From Trogon surrucura (lineage: Eukaryota; Chordata; Aves; Trogoniformes; Trogonidae), in NCBI GenBank assembly GCA_020746105.1, contig CM036632.1, forward strand, positions 7,238,001 to 7,302,000: 64,000 bases of DNA. The letters are read 5' to 3'. How positions within the stretch are numbered: position 1 is the first letter of the stretch; each line of letters starts with the position of its first letter. Of the stretch, positions 24,931 through 36,680 are shown piece by piece. Both the position numbers and the translations under genes were made by a program. Below the pieces are notes generated by a model that was given only the letters and a program-made list of their open reading frames with translations, made no database searches and was not told where the DNA came from.

Positions 24931-25032
24931 CTCGAGGAGCAATTGCTCATAGATAGAGCCCTAGCGCAGCTATGTGTGCAAGGTGCTCGCCGGTGTAAAA
25001 CACTCACAGCCTCGTGCCTGGCTGCACAGGCC
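24931..25032 (-). other. Candidate internal exon in a GC-richer patch
   Basis: The acceptor ACCAGTCCCCCAG ends at 25033 and the donor CTCGAG|GTGAGTAAGG starts at 24930. One frame is open through all 102 nt (33 codons, ACAARHEAVSV...MSNCSS). The patch 24830-25260 has more CpG than its flanks. The peptide is not recognised. It could be a lncRNA exon. Confidence 0.25.
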
Positions 25033-25927
25033 CTGGGGGACTGGTTGAGGCCACCAGCACGTACAGAGTATCAAACCAAGGTTGGCACTGCAGGAGACTT
25101 TACTTGGCCTTTGGTGAGAGGAGGCTGTTAATTCATGTTGAAGGCTGCTAAAGGTCATCGACACGAGACTTCTGCTTCAAACCTCTCACAGAGCAAAGGG
25201 TATCTTCCTCCCTTGCTCAGTGCCCACAAGGCCCAGGGATCACAGTGAGTGAAGCCGACATGCCAACAAGCAGGCAGCTGGTTTCAGCTTTACACTAACT
25301 GTGGGGACTATCACTAATGATTAAATAGCATAGCTTCACTTCTAAAGATGACTAAGAGCTGGACAACAAATCTTGAATTCGGAAACACTGACCAGTACTA
25401 AGTCTGAAAAATAAGCATTTCCAGTAACAAAAAGAAGACAAAGATACAAGCAGTCTCAACCTGGGAGGGCAGAGAGCTTAGCCATCTAACAGATATATCT
25501 AACAGATACATAGAGGCATTGCTTCCTTTTCTCAGTAGGGAAATAATATTCTTTTTAAATATGCCCCAAAATTGCTGCTTTAAAATCCTCAACCATAGTT
25601 ACAACAAACCTTTCCAAAGATATGACGTTGAACTATGTAAAATTGTTCTTGCTTACGGGGGTGGAAAAAAAAAACTGAGAAATTACCATAAAAGGAAGTT
25701 CACTTCTCATATTAAATGTAAATCTACCCAAAAAGTGATTTATGCTAGAGAGCAGACGTAGAGAGGGAAGGTAAGCACAGAGTGAAACACCCCACAAGAA
25801 ACCCCTGACCGTGCAACCTGCACATAGCGCAGACAGCAACACAACTCTGGAAATATTTAGATACTTGCTTTTGCTATCAAGAAAATCTTACTGACTATTT
25901 TTTCAGTCAGTCTACTGGGGAGAGCTA

Positions 25928-25959
25928 ATATTACATATTACATATTCATATTACATATA
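25928..25959 (+). repeat. ATATTACAT short tandem repeat
   Basis: Imperfect copies of ATATTACAT / ATATTCAT in an AT-rich stretch that continues to about 25985 (TTTTATTGTATATAAATATTTTA). Confidence 0.6.
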
Positions 25960-27421
25960 AATTTTATTGTATATAAATATTTTATCAAAATCAAGAAGAA
26001 AAATGAGCAGCAGAGCCAGGCAGTAACGCGCAAGGAAGAAATACAGCAATAGTAGGTCAGCACTGCCAGAGTCCCAAGGCTGGACCACCTGACTTACATC
26101 TAAGCAATGCACCTGGGCAGTGCCAAACAGGCCTGGGATTACGGATTTATGCAGGTGTAGAAGGAACAGGAGGAAAAAGGAAGCATAAGGAACTCTCTCA
26201 AACCACCCATACCCTGCATAAGACTTAACAGCAAATCATAAGCCTTCAACTCAAGGGAAAAGCAACTAAACCTACGCTTTCATCTTTCATACATTCACAT
26301 CACAAAAACACTTTTGTGAAACCAAGTCTGCAAATGATACAGTAGCCAGGAGCACCTTTCCTGTCCTCTTAAAGCTGCACCACAGAAGACAAGTCTGGCC
26401 TCAGAGCACCACCTGGACAAAAACACATACATTCCAAACTCAGCAACCTGGACTATCGCCCTCGCAGTCTGAAGGCACAGCCCACCACAGATTCACATAA
26501 GCAAACCCTTACTACCACGCTTGCCCCAGAGGAGTAAAGGGAGCTGTACAACAGAAGATGACAGGCTCAAGTGTTAGATCATGCACAGCCCCAGCTGAGA
26601 TGGATTTTAATTTTTCAAGTGTCACGAGGATGAAGAGAAACATCCCTTCTGTACAGACGAGAAGCAGAAGGTTATAAAGTGTTCTGTTATACAACTACAA
26701 CCAACACGCATCAGATGTGTGAAGCAGAGTGGCACTTCTCATAACAATTAGCCCAATGGTGATTGCAAATATTGCAACTGCCAGAAACAGGAACACTAGT
26801 GAGTCAGAGCTGCTTCTACCGCTGTGTATTGGCAGCTGGTACTCCCAGTGCAAACCGACAGACATAGCGATATGCTCTCAAGCTTTTAGCTGTGTGTGGC
26901 AGTCACTCTTACCTCCTTTAGGGCTTCTACCTCCTCAGGGCTGAGGAGTCACTGGCTCATCAGATACACATACCACCAAGCTCTGACAGACAGGAAGGGT
27001 GTCCAAGTACGTGATGCTACCTGGATCTCCCACAGCACAAGTCAGTATCCCACCAGAATGTAAGGACTGTTATGTAAGTAGGATGTAACTGCCACAGGAC
27101 AGACAAAAGACATACACCATGGACTAAATCCTGCCACTGTTCCTAGGGTCAGCACTAAATACATGCTCCACTGGGGATAAAGCTAACCTTCAAGACTTTT
27201 TTTAATGTCTCTCCCTGGTCTCCGCCTGCTAAAGAGGAAAACTCTCTCCTGCTGAGAGATAATATTAAGTCTCTTCTTTTGCCCCCTGAACACCAGTGGG
27301 ACAGAGAGGAAAGTCGAGGCACACATCAGGGAACATCTGGCCTGTTATTCTATTCCATTTTGTAAGTTCCTCTTGTTGCCGAGTTATTTCTCAGTTCTCT
27401 AAATTCATCAATAGCCCCATA

Positions 27422-27466
27422 CTAAGGCCTGGATTTGCAGAAGCACTGAGCATCCACAGCTTGGGT
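27422..27466 (+). repeat. Ancient sauropsid interspersed repeat fragment
   Basis: AGGCCTGGATTTGCAGAAGC followed by ACTGAGCATCCACAGCTTGG resembles the widespread sequence AGGCCTGATTTTCAGAGGTGCTGAGCACCCACAGC found in reptile and bird genomes. Family name not assigned; match by eye. Confidence 0.4.
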
Positions 27467-27754
27467 CAGATAGTTGAAAACAACAGCTGTGATAGTCTTG
27501 CCAATACGTTGCAGCCCATTACCAGATTTCATTAATGTGTTAGGTCTGTAGGTTCTTCTGTCTTACATTCTGCTTTAGTTGAACCAATGATTCTACCTCC
27601 CAAACAAAACTCCTCTTCCTACTATCTCCGCATGGAAGGTTTGAATATCACACACTAAGTCCTGAACCTGAATCTGCAGGTGAACCTGGAAATACTGGGA
27701 CCCAAACAGTTTGCAGAATGCTACAGAGGTCATCACTCAGAAACAGGTGATATT

Positions 27755-27834
27755 CATCCCTGCCCATGACAGGGAGTTTGGATTAAATGATCTCTAAGGT
27801 CCCTTCCAGCCTAGGTCATTCTATGATTCTATGA
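27755..27834 (+). mobile_element. CR1 LINE, 3'-end fragment
   Basis: Only the last 80 or so bases of a CR1 are seen: a CCCTGCC...CAGGG remnant, GATTAAATGATCTCTAAGG, TCCCTTCCAGCCTAGG, then ATTCTATGATTCTATGA at the end. This is the standard CR1 3' hairpin and octamer repeats. It is more diverged than the copy at 21.5 kb and has no coding part. Confidence 0.9.
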
Positions 27835-28714
27835 AATATTATCAAGAATGCTGGCCCAATTGCTACTTTTCATTTCTTCTATCCTTCAGCCTCGACATGA
27901 ATTTTTTCTTTCTTTCCTCTCCTTCCACTTCCCCACATTAGCATAGAACTACACATTTCAAGACCAGATGGGCATTTAGCACAACCATTGATTGCAAAGA
28001 AGCTAGTATGATTTGCTAGCTGGTACAACATGTTTTACACCCTCTTTTTTACTATCTGGCACACCAGGGAGTGCTCAATGCTAGGAATCTGATTCACTAA
28101 GACACTTCTTCTGATTTGAGAGAAAGGAACAATGACAACCTTGTGAGGATGTTTTGTTTCTTTGTGTTCTGTTTATGTGCATTCCACAAAGGAAAAAACC
28201 TTGCATTCTCAGACAGTACAAGGCTAATGACTGCTACTGCCTTGCATTATTCAACAGGAAGTACATAATTAGATCTTTATGTTCAATTTGGTGTTCACAT
28301 TATCATCAGGTTATCATAAAATAAAATTATGTGAAGTTGTAAATATGTTCTCATCTTATCTTTGCTGAAAACTGAAGGCAGCACTAGCATTTCAGAAGGG
28401 TCACAGCTCTAACAAAGCACAGCAAAACTTCTTCTTAAGCAAGTTCCCAGGGTATGCTCCCATGTGCGGAGGACTGAAAAAAATATTTATAACATCTGAT
28501 ATACAAAAGGACTGCAAAAGGCTACCTCTGGGCATTGACAAACAGCAGAGTAGCACACTGTGACAAACATTGCAACAATACAGGTAATTCCTAGCAAGTG
28601 AGTGTGAGAAGACAGGGAAGAGCCTTTGCCTTTTACAGAGGGCCCTGGGCCAGAGACAGGCATCCAGTTTCTTGTCACCCAGCTCCTCTCAGTAACCCTT
28701 GTCAGCTCACATCA

Positions 28715-28790
28715 TCGTTTCGTAACTCAGGTTTTCCACCTGTGAAATGAGTCTGACTGCTGAAAGGTGATGATGAGAGTGAAGCCTTAA
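28715..28790 (-). mobile_element. Possible MIR fragment, reverse orientation
   Basis: The string GTAACTCAGGTTTTCCACC followed by TGTGAAATGAGTCTGACTGC resembles the reversed MIR landmark CTCAGTTTCCTCATCTGTAAAATGGG. The following GGTGATGATGAGAGTGAA could be the continuation. This is a match by eye only and is much diverged. Confidence 0.35.
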
Positions 28791-28905
28791 CAGCTCATCA
28801 CAAGTCTCGGTTTTCTGGTTCTGGCTAGACAGCCTCCCTGTCCTCCTGTATGAGACTGCATCTCCCAGCTGTATGGTATCCTAATTGATAATAAAGCAGC
28901 ATCTA

Positions 28906-28920
28906 CCTCCCCCTTGTGGT
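28906..28920 (-). promoter_or_regulatory. Candidate CTCF site
   Basis: The minus strand reads ACCACAAGGGGGAGG, a good match by eye to the CTCF core CCASYAGRKGGCRS apart from the last bases. If bound, its orientation would point left. No score could be computed. Confidence 0.35.
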
Positions 28921-31900
28921 CCACTGCAAAGAGCATCCCAGCAGCACAGGACAATTTGGTCTTCTCAAGTCTTATTTCCTACCAAAGGCCATCTAATCGT
29001 ATCGGTGCTGCCATAAACTGGTTAGGCTCCAAAGAACTGGTTTTGCAAAAGCACACTTCCCTTTGGCACACCATCTCCCATCACTCGATGCTCTGCTGAA
29101 GTGCTGTGAAGTGGCAAATAAAGTGGGGCCATGTAATGCTTATGGCTTTAACACAGCATAGTCTTATGCTCATGGCTTCCTACAGGTCTAAATTAATTAA
29201 AATAGATTGGCATGCGGAGTCTACATATGTGTCCTACCCCAGAATAAAGAGACTTCAGACTAAAAGACTGGAGCTTCATGGAACAAGCTTTTCCACAGGA
29301 AAATCACACCCAAGGTCCATCGAGAGACCCTACTGATTTTCTCAGTGCACGCACTGACAGCAGACCCAGCCACTGCTGCAGACTGAATTGCTCATCGTTC
29401 CAGCCTTTACACCAGGACACCCTCCAAACCTGCAGGAAGTGGCTGGTTCCTAAGAAACCACTGTGACTTTTGTCAATTTGCAGCAAAGCTTTCTGTTGAC
29501 CAAGCACAGAAACAAGACAGGGACAAGAAGGAAGAGAGAACTGGAGAAGTGCAATGTCTTTCGACTCCATTCCTAGGAAATAGCCCTATTCAGGAATTAT
29601 TAGAGAGACGAGTACAGGAGTGAGATGGCTCATTAACCAAAGGTGCATGGGTCTGAGTCTCTTTTCAGATCCTTTCCAAGTTATCTGTCCATCAATTGAA
29701 AAGCAACACAGTTCTCTCTTCATTCCCTGCTAACAGTGGTGTCTGTGTTGCCCTTAGAGGCTGCAGTCGCTCTAGAAGAAAAGGAACATGAAAAACCTTC
29801 AAGAATGCTCCTGAATGCTTCAAGTGCTGGCCTCACTGAACTAAACATGAAGGGTTTCCCCTGACTTCCATCCCAAAGAGCCTTTTAGAAGTAGTCCCAC
29901 AAAGGCAGATGGATAATATGGAAGCATAATTTCCCTTCTGTGCTGTCTAGAGCATTATGTTTCATAAAATAGTAGATATGAGGTCTTTCTGAAGCATGGT
30001 AAAGAATTCTGTTGCTACTTTTTTATCTTGCTTTTCAAACAGTTTTTTAGCCTATAACTACATCAGTACCGCTGGCACTATATTTCTCCAGATGTGCAAG
30101 CTAGTTTAAAGGCAGCTTAGACAGCATCTGTACTACTGTAGTAGTATTATCGTAAGACACAGAAGACATTTTTAAATGACCTCCACACTTTCCCATAACA
30201 GGGCAGCTGTTCATAAAGAGATCCTGAAATTACATCAATCTAAGATTCTTCCAAATTAAAGGCGTCAGAAAAGAAAGTAGCAGTAAATACATTTTCTGTT
30301 TTCAGTGCAAATGTCTGCTGTTATGGATAAAACATCATTCCACATCCAGAACCACACTACACCAGTCCTTGCTTTCTTTCATTTACAGACACAGATATTC
30401 TTGTAATATGAAGGTACAGATGTTCCTAGAAGCATGTGATTTTCATGCAGATGGCGTCCCCAAAAAAACAAAAAAAAAGTCTTCTCCAAAAGACACCCAA
30501 AATAAAGTCTAAGAGGAATGTATGTTATATTGCAAACACATTTTCTTTTAGGTACACAATGGCTAAAGGCCTCCCAGATAAGACCTGCGTTTCATCTAGT
30601 CTGTCAGCCAACTTTTTACATGCAAGAACATGACTCCACATCTGGGACCAAACCATTTTGATTTTTGCTTTTATAAATTCCTTCTGCCTTGAATCAGGAT
30701 GAAAGTTAGGCATAGGAGTAATTACAGCCGCACACAATTACTCTCATAATAACATACAGGCAAAGGAACCAACCCATGGTTTATAAAAACCAAAGCAAGA
30801 AAAGTCTGTGTTCAAATCAGAACTAGCTGAAGTATCATATATTTGGATAGCAAGTCTCAAAATTACGAGATAAAAAACTTACTACCTATTTTCTGTCAGT
30901 TCCCAGACCACCTCCAACATCAGTCTGTGGACGGTAAATCAAAATGGATACTATGCAAAATTTCCATTTTAAATGCTTTTACAGAAGAGGCTGGAATCTT
31001 CCCTCTAATACATTCATCACAGATAGAACCATCACTGGTGTTAAGGGGTATAAGGAAACACATCATCAGCTGCCCTGAGACTTAGAAAGGCTTAGCTCAG
31101 GGATCCGACAAATCCTAGGGAGGGTCTCGAGGTTTAGAAACAATTTGCCCAACTTGTTATTACATGCCAAGAACAGAAAGGAACAAAATACAATATAGAA
31201 ACACTGCCCCTTGGGATTCAGAATGCCTACCCACCCCCATGATTTTGAGATGTAGGTGGATGGGCACAGCTGGTGATTGGACAAAAGCAAGGAAGCTTCC
31301 TCTCCATATACATCACTGACAAACAACGTTCCCACCAACATGTCACTGCAGACTCCGTACAGTCAGAGTTCGTAAGCATTTCCTCATGAAAGACTCCATC
31401 TCCTAATAATAACTAATAAAGATCCTGAAGATCATCTCCCATCACCAACCAGGCTGCTAAATCCAGACCTGACATTTAGCATTTAAGAGCTTTCCACCTA
31501 AACAGCAATAGCAGAGACCCAATGAGATGTATCTCCCTCTTTTCTCTCTTTTGAGGATAAATCTTTGTGGGAATGAAGTCTTAGCAAAACCTAGTAAAAA
31601 TCCTGCCCCTAATGAAGCAGTGGGAATTTTGCCATCAGCTTGCTCTGGTGTGTACAGCCTGAAGCCCCTAACAATTTGCTTTGTATTAATTGTCTGGTAG
31701 AGGCACAATTAAGTTCAACTCTGAAGAGCAGGCAATGAATTTCTCCAAGGCTACTTAAAGAATGTCCTCTGATTTTCTTTGTTGCAAAAAAAGAGAGCCT
31801 AATAAATACCGTACTTTAAATCCATATTTGCTCTTCAATGTAAGAAACACTGAAAACCAGCAAGAGTTCTTCAACACCTTTGGTTAAGAAAAATGAGGCT

Positions 31901-34900
31901 CCTTTTTATTCCTTTTCATTCAGCTCATTAAAGTACACTAAACTGATTTTACTTGTTGGGCCAAATTCCAGAAAGCACTTATTATTTATATTCTTTTAAA
32001 ATTTTCTCAGGAAGTGAGTATTTAATATAGTTGAAAATATTCTTTTTTTTTGTGACCAATACTACTCTCTTGCTGCCTTCAAGTGTAAGTTTACTGATCA
32101 TTTTATAATTAAGATGTTGGGCATTTGTAGATTCTGCAAGCTTAATGCACCAGTCTTGATTCAGAAAATCTTTAAGCAAACAAGCAAACTCTTATATTAA
32201 TGTATATACATTCAGAGTTCTCATAGAAGAGAAAACTATTTTCTTTCTTATCTCTATAGGAACTATGCTGTAGGTAGCAATGGACCTTTTGAGAAAATTG
32301 CAGTAAGCTGCCATGCTGGTTTCTGAGTGAAAACTGAGAAAAACTGAAGTAATAGTTAGACAAAAGCGTCACAACCACCAGTGACATTGCCTATAGACCC
32401 ACTAACGTGAAAAAAGCCAAGTACTATTTTAATCAGTTATATGATTAAATATGCAAAGCAGACATTCTCATCAAGTCAGTAATGAATGAGAAAAATGGAT
32501 GATAAGAGAGCATAGACACCAGCCTATTTTTCTATTACTCCAGCTTTTCTTTTTAAAACAGATAGGACAGACCAACTGATTAAAACCCCTTTAATTTCCT
32601 CTTTTTTTAATGTCAATTAAACTTCTCTAACATGAAGGGAACACAGAGAAAGGCACAAAGCAACAATGCAATACTAATTACCTAGCAAGGGAACAAGATG
32701 ATAATGATTAACCATGAAATTTTTTATCTACAATAAAAAGGATTTTGAATGGAGAATTGTGATTGGTCTGTGTGTGTGGTTTACTGATACAGACTGAAGG
32801 AGTCCTGCCCCAGCCACCCTGCGTGCAGAGATGCTGTCGTGGTACTGTTGCACGATTTTAGCTTTTCGCAAAACAGAATTCCTGTTTTCTGGTTGGTTGT
32901 GCATTTGATCTGCATAATCACACCACAGCTATGCAAAGCTCCATGCTCTGAGCAGCTGACAGCAACACTTAATACAAGGTCAGTGATTTCCTTTAATTAT
33001 TGTAATTTTATTTTCTTTTTTTTTTCAATCAGCCATACACTCTGCATGGTTCTCTGCTTTCCCTGCTGGAGCAGACGTGTTTCCCCAGCTTACTTAAAAC
33101 AAAATCTTAAAAACCTACAACAATCGTGGGCAAACAGTCTCCAGCAAATGACCCTAACTGTCCAAAATATGCTCAAAAGAAGTATATGCACATAGGAAGG
33201 AGGAAGACATTAGCTCAACAGTTTTCACTATTTCACTGGATATCCCTCAGAGGACTGAGGACTGGGCTGCTTGCTGCCACAAAGGTATTAAAATGAAGAG
33301 GAACTCTCTAAGGTTTCCCTCTCATTCTTTCCTTTAAAACAGTCCTTCATAGAGAAAAGCGGTTGCTACTCTAGAAGCTCTGCTTCTCTTAAACTCAGAC
33401 CATGGAGCTCTCTCTTGAGAGCCCCTCTTCTCCCCCAGCAAATTTATAACATCCCATTATACCTTCCCTTTGTTGTGCTATTGTACCCGCTTTGTCACTG
33501 GCAGGGTTCCTGCCTGTGAGGTGGCAGCAGATGGGACCTGGAGGGAGGTAAATGCATTTCCCAGCTCTATTATCCCCCACGTGGGTTCCCATTTGGAAAC
33601 TCCAACAACACCCAGAGATGGGTGCTGTGAGAAGCAGCTTCTCCATTGTGCTCTATGTAGAAATTGTCAGGGCTTGTGTAGAAGGGCACCATACTGAGAC
33701 AGGCAGAAGGAGAGAGTTTTCTCTCTTGGATCTTATGCAACCCAGGATATGCTTATTACTTCCTCAACAGGAAGCTCCTTCCAGTTATTATTATAACAAC
33801 GCATGTCTCCACGGGTACATAGCTTCCTTTATAATAACTCATCCATGAAAAGACAAGAAAAAACATATAGCACAGAAAGCATTCTACTCTCTTATTTTTG
33901 TTTCAGTCTCAGTGGATAGGAATTCACTTGATGTTTTAGGAGTCATTAGGAGCCTAAAGACTGTAGCAGCTTTTAAAAAATTGGCCACTTAAATCTGAGT
34001 TGCAGTGACATCACTGGTGAGACTAAGCGAAGATGGCCCTGCATAAGAATAAGTAAGTCCCTTCACAGAGTTAACCATGTAGCAAGCACGATGAGACAAA
34101 CCACAAAGGTCCACCTTGCGATCACAGAGCATGGGGCAATGCCCTCAGTTTGGCCAAGTGCTCCTCCAGCTGGCAGGGATCCCAGTACTGGAAGCAGATG
34201 GTGTTCCAGAAAATGCATGTTCAGTTAAGACAGGTAGCTGAGGTTGCCTGACACCATCTTCCTTCTTTCTCCCAAATCCAAAGCCAGAGAAGAAACAAAC
34301 GTGTATAACATAAAACAATTCAGAATCTACTTAAACTTGCACTGGCTGCTACAGAGTTAGAGGGCTGACCGGTCAATAAACCGGCTAGGGAAACAAGGGC
34401 AGCAGTCCATGGGAAAGAAAGGCAGTAGTCCATGTGAAACCATGACTCCAGATCACGGATTTTTAAAATGTATTCAGAACAATTCTCCTACCCTGCTCCT
34501 GCAATAAACTCTAGATTTTCTGACTTGAGAGAGAAGATTCAATCCTTTTTCAAACTCTAATCAACTGAGCCAACCTTCAAATACGTAACAAATAGTCTCT
34601 CACTGCAGCTCTTCTAACCAGACATTACAGCCCAGGCCCTCTGAAGTGGGAACTCTGTGAGGAACTAAAGGAGCAGGATGTAAAAGAACATTATTTTATG
34701 TGAGACAGTAGTTTCATAGACACTTTAAGTTGGTTTAAGCTAGGACAGACCTCAGAAGAGGCAGCCCTGCCCTCCCCCCAGGTTCCATTTGTTTGTTCTC
34801 AGCTCCACTCCTTCATCTGTGCTGACAAGTATCTGTGTGGCCATGTGGGGAAGTGGATCAGGGAACTTATCTGAATGAACACAATGTAGTTCACCAGAGA

Positions 34901-36289
34901 GTGATTTTGGAACGGGAAAAAGTAGCCAGGGGCATAGGGAGGGTTGAACAGCCGCTCTTGGCAGTAATGTCTGCTTATGCTGGCTCAAAGTGCATGTGAA
35001 ACTACAGTCACTATCATTTAGACAATTAATGGCATTGTTACAGAAATGCTAGCTCTTGGGCAAAACCCCTCTGTCTTGACTCTTCCCCCATTGAATTAGT
35101 GCAACAGAGTTATTCACCGAAAGCTATTCTGAAATACGCAGGTTTTTGAATGGTGCAAACCCTGTGGTGAATTCAGGACCAGAAAGTGATGACAAGAAGG
35201 AAGGCACTACATCATGAGCATAGTTCTTTGACTAGGATCAGTAAAAGCCTTTTAACTGAAAGAGACAGATGAGCTCTGTTTCTACGTGTATATGTAGAAC
35301 CATGCACGTGGGTGCAACACAGGCAGCCGGGTGGGCTGCAGAGTTCCTAATGTGTCACAAGAGCAGGAATTAATGCAGTGGTTACAGTCTCTCTGCTCAG
35401 CCTGCTCGCAAATTCATTTCACCTAGCTAGACACTCTACAGTGGTAAAGCAGAGATCTGTGCAAACAAAAGATCAGCTTCCAACGAAAGCCTGAGGAAAG
35501 CCAATGAGGGCTTTGATCCTACAACTGGATCCACGCAAACATCTTCCACCCATGCCCAGGGGTCTGTTACATGCAAAAGCAGTTGGACTTGGACCACAGG
35601 CAACCACTACAAGAGCTTGGGTTTCATCCAAATGGCCATCAGAAATCTCCATGGCTGTATGCTAGGGAAAGAGTCTTTCTTATCTTAATTGATATATTAA
35701 GGTTAGTTTCTCAAACTGGGAAGACCAGGCAGGAATCAAAATGCCAAGTTCTCCAATCCCAGTGAAGAAAAGAAAGTGCACTACTGAAAACAACCTGCAC
35801 AGAACTGGAACAAGGAGACAGGGCAAGAAGAGAGACTTCTCTTATTTAACTAAGCCAGCAGCCAGCATTAACTGTTGTTGAGTTGCTATCCCTTCCCTTC
35901 AAAATTTCAAATACAACCACTTCCAGAAGTCAGGGTTCAACACATTTCAGAGGATCCTGTTTGGAAATGGACATGTCAAATTGAAACAATTTAGAATATG
36001 ACTCTATCTGAACCCATGCATCTTTGAAAGTGAAGAGTAACTTTGGAAAAAAATGAAATCACAGGAGAGAGCTTTCTGGGGCTACGTACAACCCAATCAA
36101 ACATAGGCATCAGTAGAAAAGGATGGAGAAAACATTAATGGGGCAAGGAAAATTACTTCAGCACCATGTTTAAATTTCGGGAGCAGCAGCGGTGTGATGC
36201 CTACAAATAACATAACTGGGTTTCTTTAACGCTACTTTAGACCTGTCTACAGCACGTCTGGAATTTGAATGACATGATATAATCAAAGC

Positions 36290-36680
36290 AAAATACTCCA
36301 ATTTTTCCCCAGTTAGTTGCTTTAGAAAACTCAGAACATAATATATTTACCAGCAAAACGGCCAGAGTAAGCAGCTTAGTTAATTCAGCCTCATTTATCT
36401 TTTAATTCATCCTAAGGAAAAAGTAATTGTTTGCTGGTTTTCATTTCAGTTAAGATTTTTATTGTCAAAAAGTTCTTTCATGCATATGCAAATATACCTG
36501 GACATTTTATCTAGTATATTGTTATAACATTCAAATTATTAATAAAGTAAACATTATAATAAAAGCAAGATAACTTGGTGCCTGGAAAACCTCAGGCTTT
36601 GTTTTTGACAAAGTTAAACTAGTGATGACAACTAATATTGTTTCTAATTTGCATAACAATATTATGTATATTACTAAAGA
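36290..36680. promoter_or_regulatory. Enhancer-like AT-rich block with octamer and OCT-SOX sites
   Basis: The block carries a perfect octamer ATGCAAAT (36486-36493) and, 150 bp on, a full OCT-SOX composite (36647-36660). Between and around them are many homeodomain-type TAATT sites (GTTAATTCAGCC, TTTTAATTCATCC, AAGTAATTG). It has no open frame or repeat copy. Confidence 0.4.
36647..36660 (-). promoter_or_regulatory. Consensus OCT-SOX composite binding site
   Basis: The plus strand reads ATTTGCATAACAAT, that is ATTGTTATGCAAAT on the minus strand. This equals the established POU5F1/SOX2 (or POU3F/SOX) composite motif ATTGTTATGCAAAT at every position. Actual binding depends on cell type and cannot be read from sequence. 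Confidence 0.5.

Larger units (their letters stand above)
22076..27754. other. Non-coding sequence, nothing recognised beyond listed items
   Basis: Holds a GC-richer patch (24830-25260), a 13-bp tandem repeat (ATCTAACAGATAT at 25484-25509, two copies) and the ATATTACAT repeat. Small frames show no family features. Confidence 0.45.
27835..36289. other. Non-coding sequence, nothing recognised beyond listed items
   Basis: Mostly unique AT-rich DNA. 28240-28340 is rich in ATTA/TAAT sites. T-runs lie at 32042-32051 and 33017-33026. No open frame above 118 codons and none with a recognisable domain. Confidence 0.45.
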
